Below, piece by piece: positions 1-6,713 of a DNA stretch of 64,000 nucleotides (the first letter of the stretch is position 1; each line of letters begins with the position of its first letter). Source of the DNA: Brevibacillus migulae (GTDB taxonomy: Bacteria; Bacillota; Bacilli; Brevibacillales; Brevibacillaceae); assembly GCF_004521915.1 (NCBI RefSeq), contig NZ_SDKD01000013.1:38928-102927 (forward strand). The letters run 5' to 3'. The notes under the pieces were generated by a model. It was not told where the DNA came from, searched no databases, and saw only the letters and a program-made list of their open reading frames with translations. Position numbers and translations under genes: made by a program.

Positions 1-1232
1 GACAGGGGACACGCGTGAAAAACAATACATGGTCACTCCTCTCCTCCGCTCCTCCTCCTGACTGGAACCAATACATAAAAAGAGGGGCACATCAGCCGAA
101 CCTGCCAACAATTCAGGACATCAATCGCTGGGAACCCCTCCCCCATATCATCCGTCTGGGCACGGGCGAACCGTCGCCTGAAATATTTCCGCAGGAGCTG
201 ATGGCTCAGATACTCCACCGCCTTCCCGCGAAAATCCAGTCGCTTGGCTATGAAGAAGGAAAGGGATTATACCCATTGCGCGAAGAGCTGAGCAAGCATT
301 TGCAATCAATCGGAATTGCCGCTTCTCCCTCCTCGATCATGATCGTATCCGGTGCCTTGCAAGCACTTCAACTGATTTCAATCGGTCTTTTGCGGCGCAA
401 CTCCACCATCCTGTTGGAAAAACCGTCTTATTTGAAATCGCTGAATCTGTTTCCTTCCTCCGGGATCAACATGGTCGGCATCCCGATGGACGAATACGGC
501 ATCCAGATTCCTTTCGTGAAGCAGCAGAAAAAAAAGCACAACGCTTCCTTGCTTTATACCATTCCTTCCTTCCATAATCCGACTGGCACCGTCATGAGCT
601 TGGAGCGGCGCAAACAGTTGCTGCAGGCATGCGAAGAAGGACAGCTGCCGATTATCGAGGATGATGTGTATCGGGAGCTTTGGCTGGATGAGCCGCCTCC
701 TCCGCCATTAAAAGCAATGGATAAACACGGAACCGTCCTCTATCTGGGAAGTATTTCCAAAGCGCTGGCTCCAGGACTGCGCATCGGCTGGGTAGCAGGG
801 CCCGAGCCCGTCATCGATCGGTTGGCGGACATCAAGATGCAGACAGATTACGGCTCCAGCTCTTTGTCCCAGTGGGCAGTAGCGGAATGGCTGGCCAGCG
901 GGATGTATGACGTGCATCTGGCGAACATGCGTGATGGTCTGCGCCTGCGCAGGGATACCATGCTTGCGCTGCTGGCTGATGAATTTGCAGGAATCGCTGA
1001 GTGGACCAAACCCTCCGGCGGTTTTTATATCTGGCTGCAGCTCCCTGCTGCCGTTTCGTTGCGGGAGCTTTTTGAAGCAGCCTTACAAGAAGGCATCCTG
1101 CTGAATCCGGGCAATCTCTACGACTCGCTAGCCGTGAGTCATCTTCGCCTGTCTTATTCCTACGCCTCTTTGCCGGATATGGAAAAGGGGATCAAGAAAT
1201 TGGCGGAGATTGTTCGGCACATGGTAAAGTGA
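1..1232 (+). CDS. MocR-type regulator, C-terminal aminotransferase-like part (cut by window edge)
   Basis: The reading frame is open to the left edge, so the usable GTG at 15 need not be the start. The visible protein opens with a linker (WNQY..., PTIQDIN..., IIRLGTGEPSPE) typical of MocR/PdxR regulators, where a GntR winged helix of about 75 residues precedes a fold-type I aminotransferase domain. That helix-turn-helix would lie outside the window. The aminotransferase part is complete: a HNPTGT motif near residue 187, IIEDDVYREL near 213, and SISKALAPG with the PLP-binding Lys near residue 249, followed by the conserved R of LRIGW. Family members sense PLP and a ligand and regulate neighbouring genes. 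A free-standing aminotransferase starting at GTG 15 is the alternative, but no ribosome binding site is visible before it. Confidence 0.75.
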   Translation, partial: QGTRVKNNTWSLLSSAPPPDWNQYIKRGAHQPNLPTIQDINRWEPLPHIIRLGTGEPSPEIFPQELMAQILHRLPAKIQSLGYEEGKGLYPLREELSKHLQSIGIAASPSSIMIVSGALQALQLISIGLLRRNSTILLEKPSYLKSLNLFPSSGINMVGIPMDEYGIQIPFVKQQKKKHNASLLYTIPSFHNPTGTVMSLERRKQLLQACEEGQLPIIEDDVYRELWLDEPPPPPLKAMDKHGTVLYLGSISKALAPGLRIGWVAGPEPVIDRLADIKMQTDYGSSSLSQWAVAEWLASGMYDVHLANMRDGLRLRRDTMLALLADEFAGIAEWTKPSGGFYIWLQLPAAVSLRELFEAALQEGILLNPGNLYDSLAVSHLRLSYSYASLPDMEKGIKKLAEIVRHMVK

Positions 1233-1234
1233 AC

Positions 1235-1263
1235 TTTACAAACCAACGGTCGGTATTTATAAT
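1235..1263 (+). promoter_or_regulatory. Sigma-A promoter with TetR-type operator in the spacer
   Basis: TTTACA (1235-1240) and a perfect TATAAT (1258-1263) are separated by exactly 17 bases. The spacer holds an imperfect palindrome, ACCAACGGTCGGT (1242-1254), resembling operators of TetR-family repressors. The next gene encodes a TetR protein, so autorepression by occlusion is likely. The -35 box begins two bases after the stop codon of the upstream gene. Confidence 0.75.
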
Positions 1264-1295
1264 TAAAGCAAACAGTAAATACGGAGGGTACATCC

Positions 1296-1895
1296 TTGAA
1301 GCAAGAAGAACGTAGACAACAGACCACTCAGCTCATCCTCGAATCGACCAAAGCGTTAATCCAGGAAAAAGGCTGCCATTCCATCACCATGAAAGACATC
1401 ATGGAAAAATCGGGGTTATCAAAGGGGGCGATCTTCCATTACTTAAAAAGCAAGGACGAGATATTTGCCTGGGTACTCCAGGAGCGGCTCGCCCAGATCA
1501 ATGAACGTTTCTTGCAGGAAGTGGAGCACGGCAACAAGACGTTTGCCGGACCCATGCAAGCCATTTCCGAGAGCCTGCATGCTCTGGAGGATCCCGACGA
1601 CGTGACCAATCGCGTCTTGATGTATTTGCTGGGAAAAGAAGATCAGCCGGTGGTCGCTGAAGCGCTCCGGCAGTTTTATGCGCAGTCAGTCGCCTTTTCC
1701 AAGGAATGGATTATGGCCGGCCAGCGTCATGGGGTCATTCCGGCATCCGTTGATACCGATCGGACTGCTGAGCTGTTCGTCCTGTTATCGATCGGTCTGC
1801 GCGTTCGCTCGTCTGTTCCGATCATTGATTCGTCATCCTTTCAAGCCCGCGACTTTGCTTCATTCATAACTTCAGTTTTACAGCCCCCTCAATAA
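1296..1895 (+). CDS. TetR/AcrR family transcriptional regulator
   Basis: A 199-residue TetR-like repressor. Residues about 9-55 form the DNA-binding domain with the usual pattern (ILESTKALIQEKG, ITMKDIMEKSGLSKGAIFHYLKSKDEI). The C-terminal two thirds would bind a ligand and dimerise; the ligand cannot be read from the sequence. Translation starts at TTG 1296 behind GGAGG (1283-1287); no ATG is near. The gene has its own consensus promoter with a TetR-like palindrome in the spacer, suggesting autoregulation. It is followed after 20 bases by a DUF2269 membrane protein and then a methyltransferase, probably one transcript. Confidence 0.9.
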   Translation: MKQEERRQQTTQLILESTKALIQEKGCHSITMKDIMEKSGLSKGAIFHYLKSKDEIFAWVLQERLAQINERFLQEVEHGNKTFAGPMQAISESLHALEDPDDVTNRVLMYLLGKEDQPVVAEALRQFYAQSVAFSKEWIMAGQRHGVIPASVDTDRTAELFVLLSIGLRVRSSVPIIDSSSFQARDFASFITSVLQPPQ

Positions 1896-1915
1896 AAAAA
1901 CGGGAGTGAGATGGA

Positions 1916-2377
1916 ATGTCATTGTGGCTTCTCGTGCATCTGCTTGGTGTGGTATTATTTCTGGGCAATATTATCACTGCCGCTTTTTGGAAGGTCCGGG
2001 CTGATCTGCAGAAGGACCCGGCCATGATCCATCGCACCGTGAAAAATGTCATGCTGGCCGACTACGTCTTTACGCTTCCCGGCCTGGTTCTCATCACGGT
2101 ATCCGGGATTGTCATGGCTATCAAAGCCAACCTGCCCATGTCAGGACTCAATTGGCTGACGCTCTCCCTGCTGTTGTTTGCCATAAGCGGCGCCATTTGG
2201 CTCGCGGTGCTCCTCCCGTTGCAGCGTGCCATGATCCGGCACAGCGCACAATCGATGCTCAGCGGAAAGCCCTCCAGCGCCTATGAGCGGGCCTCTCGCC
2301 ATTGGGCGATCTACGGCATTGCCGCTACACTGCTGCCGGTCATCATTCTGTATTGTATGGTGACAAAAAGCTTTTGA
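1916..2377 (+). CDS. DUF2269-like integral membrane protein
   Basis: 153 residues with four predicted membrane helices (about 4-24, 45-68, 80-103, 129-149). The pattern LLVHLLGVVLFLGNIITAAFW at the N terminus matches the DUF2269 family of small bacterial membrane proteins, whose function is unknown. The ribosome binding site GGGAGTGAG precedes the ATG. The gene sits directly behind a tetR gene, so it is a likely target of that repressor. No catalytic motif is seen. Confidence 0.8.
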   Translation: MSLWLLVHLLGVVLFLGNIITAAFWKVRADLQKDPAMIHRTVKNVMLADYVFTLPGLVLITVSGIVMAIKANLPMSGLNWLTLSLLLFAISGAIWLAVLLPLQRAMIRHSAQSMLSGKPSSAYERASRHWAIYGIAATLLPVIILYCMVTKSF

Positions 2378-2410
2378 TTTTTCCGGAGAAACCGATCCTG
2401 GAGGCTGATG

Positions 2411-3136
2411 ATGAAATACTGCGGCTCGCAATTTTACGATAATGACGAAAACTTTCAAAGCTACCAAGAAAGAAGAAGTCAACAGGAAAACGCAAACGAC
2501 ACCTTGGAAAAGCCGGTCTTTTTGGAAATGCTGGGGGACGTAAAAGGACTGCGCATCCTCGATCTCGGCTGTGGGGATGCAGCTTTTGGCCGCGAATTGC
2601 TGGCTCGCGGCTGCAGTCATTATACCGGTGTGGAAGGCTCGAAAAACATGATGCAGGCGGCTGTGAACAATCTTGCGGGAACTACGGCTGAGGTGATCCA
2701 TGAAACACTCGAAAAATGGGACTTTCCTCCTCAGCGGTACGATCTGGTGATCTCTCGCCTCGTATTGCACTATATTGAGGATTTGGCTGCGATTTTATCC
2801 GGTGTATACCGCACCTTGCGTCCAAACGGCCGGATCGTCTTTTCGGTCGAGCACCCCACGATCACCTCTACCTTGCAGCCATCCGGCACGCGCGCCAATT
2901 GGATTGTCGATCGTTACTTTCACACAGGTTATCGCGAGCAGCAATGGATGGGCGGGCAGGTGTTCAAATACCACCGGACCATTGAGGATTACTTTTTGCT
3001 GCTGCAGCAAGCCGGATTCCGGGTCGAGGCGCTTCGGGAGTCCCGGCCACAGCGCGAAAACTTTCTCCATGAGGAAACTTATTTGCGCCGCATGCGGATT
3101 CCGCTCTTTCTGTTTTTGGCGGGAACAAAGAGCTAG
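2411..3136 (+). CDS. Class I SAM-dependent methyltransferase
   Basis: 241 residues. Motif I of the Rossmann-fold methyltransferases is clear (LRILDLGCGDAAFG, about residues 49-62), followed by the acidic end of beta 2 (YTGVEGS) and the post-motif YDLVISRLVLHYI near residue 112. The substrate is unknown; the overall layout fits small-molecule methyltransferases of the UbiE/Methyltransf_11 type. Two ATGs lie in frame (2408 and 2411); the second is preferred because GGAGG at 2400-2404 is only three bases from the first. It follows the DUF2269 gene by 33 bases and may share its transcript. It converges on a minus-strand gene. Confidence 0.85.
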   Translation: MKYCGSQFYDNDENFQSYQERRSQQENANDTLEKPVFLEMLGDVKGLRILDLGCGDAAFGRELLARGCSHYTGVEGSKNMMQAAVNNLAGTTAEVIHETLEKWDFPPQRYDLVISRLVLHYIEDLAAILSGVYRTLRPNGRIVFSVEHPTITSTLQPSGTRANWIVDRYFHTGYREQQWMGGQVFKYHRTIEDYFLLLQQAGFRVEALRESRPQRENFLHEETYLRRMRIPLFLFLAGTKS

Positions 3137-3145
3137 CGGCTATCG

Positions 3146-3667
3146 CTATTGATTTGGGACATGTCCGTGAATGACGCCTTCCCACCTCTCATCTTGGGCT
3201 TCACGGTCCTCGGTGATATTGCGCCAGCTTTGAAGTCCAACCACTTTCCACGTCCCGTCAACCGGCTGGAAATGGATACTGACATCATGGATCGCGGGTT
3301 TCCCGTTGTTCATTACCGTGATCTTTGCACGTCCATTTACCCAACCATCATGGGAAGTAATCGTCAAATCATGATAGTCCATGATATACGTTCCCTGGCT
3401 GCGCTCGTTTTTTACCCGCTCCACCCAGATCGCCTTGGCATCTTCATAGGAGATTTTCACTTCTTCATCAATGATCCCATCAAAATAATAGAGATAATCA
3501 AACGCCTTCTCTTCTTCCCCCGCCATCAAGTGCGCAAGAAAAGAGGAGGCATTTTTCTGCCCTTGTACTTTCCCAATGATACCGGGCGGATCCAGGATGT
3601 AATCGACAGAAAAGAACCCCAAGAGAATGACGGCGCACACCAGCGCCATACCGACTGATTTCCTCAT
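3146..3667 (-). CDS. Membrane-anchored or exported protein of unknown function
   Basis: 173 residues. An N-terminal hydrophobic segment (about 5-24) after a short positive start is a signal anchor or signal peptide. The rest is polar, with a probable NTF2-like or DUF4878-like pattern: a helical part (FLAHLMAGEEEKAFDYLYYF) then alternating strands ending in DGTWKVVGLQSW, the kind of C-terminal strand seen in small ligand-pocket or lipoprotein domains. A good GGGAGG site lies eight bases upstream of the ATG. It is last in a minus-strand run behind the M20 peptidase, with a hairpin terminator between them, so it probably has its own promoter. Confidence 0.65.
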   Translation of the reverse strand: MRKSVGMALVCAVILLGFFSVDYILDPPGIIGKVQGQKNASSFLAHLMAGEEEKAFDYLYYFDGIIDEEVKISYEDAKAIWVERVKNERSQGTYIMDYHDLTITSHDGWVNGRAKITVMNNGKPAIHDVSIHFQPVDGTWKVVGLQSWRNITEDREAQDERWEGVIHGHVPNQ

Positions 3668-3741
3668 GCAGACTGCCTCCCATTCGTTCTCTTGTTAGCT
3701 AAGACGAATGAGCAAATCCGTTCGTTGTTAGAAAAGTGAAA

Positions 3742-3780
3742 AAGAGAGCAGGAACGGACAGGTTCCTCTCTCTCTTTTTT
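3742..3780 (-). terminator. Intrinsic terminator after the M20 peptidase gene
   Basis: An inverted repeat (AGAGAG..GGAAC / GTTCC..CTCTCT) with T-runs on both strands lies ten bases after the peptidase stop codon. On the minus strand the hairpin is followed by TTTTTC. Confidence 0.6.
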
Positions 3781-3790
3781 GTGCTTGCCA

Positions 3791-4930
3791 CTACAGCTGC
3801 AATATCAGATTGGCAAATAAAGCCGCTCTCTCCGGAAGGGAATCGGCCCGAATATGCTCGTGCTCTGCATGCAGCCCTTCCCCTTCCGCTCCAAGTCCGT
3901 CCAAAGTAGGCACTCCCAGCGCTGCTGTAAAGTTCCCGTCGCTGCCCCCGCCGACAGAAGCCTCCTGCAGTTTCATGCCGAGCTCGGTGGCAACTGCGCA
4001 GGCTGCTTGGTATAGAGCCTCGGTCGTCTCGGTACGCACCATGGGGGGGCGATTCAATTGCCCGCTGATTTCCAGCGATGCTCCTTGCAAAATCGGTTTC
4101 ATGCCCAAAATCGCCTTGCTGATTCTCTCCGCTTCCTCCATAGAGGAGACCCGCACATCGATGTGTGCCTCAGCATGGTCCGGTACGACGTTGGTCCGGC
4201 CGCCACCCTGAATGATCCCGACATTAACGGTTGTCCCCTTTTCGTAATCGGTCAATTCCTGCAGCATCACGATCTGTCTCGCCAGCTCTTCCACCGCGCT
4301 GACCCCTTCTTGATGATGGTTCCCGGCATGCGCCGTGCGTCCGTGGACTTTCAGGGTGAAGATGCCGACACCTTTGCGTGCTGTTTTGAGAGCGCCTGTA
4401 TGTGCTTCCGCGGGCTCCATCACCAGCGCATACGCACTTTTTCCCGCTTCCGTCTCAATCAGCTCCCGAGAAGAGGGGGACCCGATTTCTTCATCGGAAT
4501 TGCATAGAAATACGATCTGTTTCTGTGGGGACAACCCCATTTCTCGCAGCGCCTTCAATCCCCACAACGCTATTATGATCCCGCTTTTCATATCCAGGAT
4601 GCCGGGCCCGTATATCTTGTCTCCCTCCACCCGATAGCGCAAGCGCCCTTGGTCCCATACCGTATCAAAGTGGCCAAGGATCAGGATTTGCTCGTGGGCA
4701 TGCCCGTACGTAAATTTCAAATGATCTCCTGTCTCCGTTTGCGGGTACACCTCGGGCTGCAAACCCAAATGCTTGTGAAAAAGCTCCTGGAGATATTGCC
4801 CGCATTCGTCCACGAGGCGCTTCACATTGGAAGGCGAATCCTTTTTCACAAATTGCTCCAAGTCAGCTACCATTTCGTCGCGATGCTGGTGCAGATACTC
4901 GCTGATTTGCCTGTTGGTTGTCTCGTTCAT
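3791..4930 (-). CDS. M20 family metallopeptidase (carboxypeptidase G2-like)
   Basis: 379 residues. Zinc ligands and catalytic residues of the M20 family are visible: GHFDTVW (His87, catalytic Asp89), ILDMKSG (Asp113), CNSDEEIGS (catalytic Glu147, Glu148), VMEPAEAH near 172, and a C-terminal GLHAEHEHI His. The dimerisation domain lies between about 185 and 295. The closest described relatives release C-terminal glutamate from peptides or folate-like compounds, so amino-acid scavenging is likely. The gene diverges from a YfcC transporter. A -24/-12 promoter (4997-5012) lies 67 bases upstream, indicating sigma-54 control by the activator encoded after yfcC. Start ATG with AAGGGAGA about 12 bases upstream. 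Confidence 0.88.
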   Translation of the reverse strand: MNETTNRQISEYLHQHRDEMVADLEQFVKKDSPSNVKRLVDECGQYLQELFHKHLGLQPEVYPQTETGDHLKFTYGHAHEQILILGHFDTVWDQGRLRYRVEGDKIYGPGILDMKSGIIIALWGLKALREMGLSPQKQIVFLCNSDEEIGSPSSRELIETEAGKSAYALVMEPAEAHTGALKTARKGVGIFTLKVHGRTAHAGNHHQEGVSAVEELARQIVMLQELTDYEKGTTVNVGIIQGGGRTNVVPDHAEAHIDVRVSSMEEAERISKAILGMKPILQGASLEISGQLNRPPMVRTETTEALYQAACAVATELGMKLQEASVGGGSDGNFTAALGVPTLDGLGAEGEGLHAEHEHIRADSLPERAALFANLILQL

Positions 4931-4996
4931 CTGTATCGTTGTCTCCCTTGGTGGTTATATAGAGGAACCTATTCTGTCTTCCCACCCATTCTGACT

Positions 4997-5012
4997 AGCA
5001 AAAAGCTTGCCA
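4997..5012 (-). promoter_or_regulatory. Sigma-54 (-24/-12) promoter of the M20 peptidase gene
   Basis: Read on the minus strand the site is TGGCAAG-CTTT-TTGCT, matching the TGGCACG-N4-TTGCA consensus, including the essential GG and GC pairs at the right spacing. It lies 67 bases before the peptidase start. Confidence 0.7.
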
Positions 5013-5049
5013 ACCGATTTACAGGAAGAGATCAGGAATAGGATCCTTT

Positions 5050-5102
5050 TTGGTTGATTTTTAGGATAGATAACCAGCCAAAATAACCAATTTCATAACC
5101 AA
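5050..5102. promoter_or_regulatory. Putative enhancer: repeated ATAACCA sites between divergent sigma-54 promoters
   Basis: ATAACCA occurs three times as direct repeats at 5070-5076, 5083-5089 and 5095-5101 (steps of 13 and 12 bases), and the complementary TTGGTT lies at 5050-5055. The cluster sits between the two -24/-12 promoters, the usual place for an upstream activator site. The likely binder is the activator at 6714-8792. Confidence 0.55.
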
Positions 5103-5151
5103 AAACTGCATATGCTGCGGTAAAACAGAAAGAATTCTTGGTTTATTGTTT

Positions 5152-5167
5152 TGGCACGGTTGTTGCA
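5152..5167 (+). promoter_or_regulatory. Sigma-54 (-24/-12) promoter of yfcC
   Basis: TGGCACG-GTTG-TTGCA is an exact match to the sigma-54 consensus. It lies 52 bases before the transporter start codon. Confidence 0.88.
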
Positions 5168-5218
5168 ATATTTTAAAAATTACATTAGCCTTAATTCTCA
5201 AAGGGGGATACATCTCAC

Positions 5219-6643
5219 ATGCAACCAGTGATTACCGAGCCTGTAAAGAAAAAGAGATTTCCGCAAATCGATGCCTATGTCCTCATTTTTTTCATCCTGG
5301 TCGTCTGCGCGGTCGCTACCTATCTGGTGCCCGCCGGAGAGTTTGAGCGTGTAAAAAATGGCGATGTCACCATTACCGTACCAGGCAGCTATCATACGGT
5401 GGAATCCAATCCTACCAGCTTCAAAGATTTGTTTACCGCCATACAGGAGGGAATGGTGAAAGGGGCGCCCCTGATTTTCCTCATCATGTTTACGAGCGGT
5501 GCTCTGGCTGTGCTGGAGAAAACCGGTGCGATCGACGCGTTCCTCAGAAAGGTGGTCATCAGCAGCAAAGATAAGCTGCTCTTTTTGATCATTCCGGTCT
5601 GTTTGGTGTTCTCCGCCTTGGGCACGGCTGGAATCATCGTCAACTCTGTCATCGCGTTCATCCCCTTGGGAATTGTCATCGCCAGAGGCTTGAAGCTGGA
5701 TGCGATTTTTGGCGTTTCCCTGATTTATCTGGGAACCTATGCGGGGTGGAATGTCACCATCATGGCTCCACAGACGCTAGGTTTGTCCCAGCGCATCGCA
5801 GAGCTGCCGCTTCTGTCTGGCTTTGGCTTTCGCGTAGTCATTTATCTCGTCTTTTTGGCTGTGACGATTGGCTATATTTACTGGTACGCTACGAGAATCA
5901 AGCGAGATATTACTAAAAGCGCGCTTGGCTCTGAGATCTTCCCGAATTCGCTGGGCGAAAACCAGCTCGATCTGGTCAGTGCCGATCTCCGTCTGACTGG
6001 GCAGCAAAAGCTGGTATTGTGGTTTTCCGGCTTGTCTCTCATCGCCTTCATCGTATGTACGCTTACCCTAAAATGGAGCGAAAACGAAATGGCGGCGCTG
6101 TTCATCTTCATCGCCGTCGGTGCCGGCATCATCGTGCGCATGAGTGCCAATGAAATTGCCAAAACCTTCATGCAAGGCTGTCAAAAGCTCGTATACGGGG
6201 CCCTGATCGTCGGAATGGCCAGAGCGGTGATCATCATCCTGGAAAACGGCATGCTGCTGGATACGATCGTCAACGGACTGGCTACCCTGCTGGCTCCATT
6301 GACTCCGGTTACCGGAGCATTGGGCATGTTCATCGGCAGTGCCGCCCTCCATTTCCTGATCTCCTCCGGCTCCGGGGAATCGGCGATGCTCATGCCGATC
6401 TTGGTCCCGCTGGCTGATTTGCTGCACATCACTCGACAAGTCGCGGTACAAGCGGTCATGTTTGGCGAGGGTCTGGTCAACTGCATCAACCCGACATCCG
6501 GCGTATTGATGGCGATTTTGGCCACGACCGGCATTTCTTATGGAAAATGGATTCGCTTTATCCTCCCGCTCATCGGCATTTGGTTTGTCTTGGGATGCGT
6601 CTTTTTGATCATCGGTGTCTCGATCAACTGGGGACCTTTTTAA
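5219..6643 (+). CDS. yfcC: YfcC family / DcuC-superfamily permease
   Basis: 474 residues and about 12 membrane helices. The N-terminal helix followed by YLVPAGEFERV and an extracellular loop ending in GSYHTVESNP is characteristic of the YfcC / arginine-ornithine-antiporter-like branch of the C4-dicarboxylate carrier superfamily (AitC/Dcu). Members of this branch are thought to carry amino acids, peptides or carboxylates; the substrate here is unknown. The gene has an exact sigma-54 promoter and diverges from an M20 peptidase with a second such promoter. The transporter and peptidase may therefore take up and cleave one peptide-like substrate. The cognate activator gene starts 70 bases downstream. 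Start ATG after GGGGG at about 11 bases. Confidence 0.85.
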   Translation: MQPVITEPVKKKRFPQIDAYVLIFFILVVCAVATYLVPAGEFERVKNGDVTITVPGSYHTVESNPTSFKDLFTAIQEGMVKGAPLIFLIMFTSGALAVLEKTGAIDAFLRKVVISSKDKLLFLIIPVCLVFSALGTAGIIVNSVIAFIPLGIVIARGLKLDAIFGVSLIYLGTYAGWNVTIMAPQTLGLSQRIAELPLLSGFGFRVVIYLVFLAVTIGYIYWYATRIKRDITKSALGSEIFPNSLGENQLDLVSADLRLTGQQKLVLWFSGLSLIAFIVCTLTLKWSENEMAALFIFIAVGAGIIVRMSANEIAKTFMQGCQKLVYGALIVGMARAVIIILENGMLLDTIVNGLATLLAPLTPVTGALGMFIGSAALHFLISSGSGESAMLMPILVPLADLLHITRQVAVQAVMFGEGLVNCINPTSGVLMAILATTGISYGKWIRFILPLIGIWFVLGCVFLIIGVSINWGPF

Positions 6644-6713
6644 ATAAGGGCTGACAGAGCGACGAAAAAGAGAGATACTTATCAGAAACTGCATGCACCA
6701 AGGGGGGAGACGT

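Noticed and set aside
3149..3658. 169-codon plus-strand frame opposite the gene at 3146-3667
   Set aside because: No family resemblance; the minus-strand frame has a signal segment, a GGGAGG site and a plausible fold.
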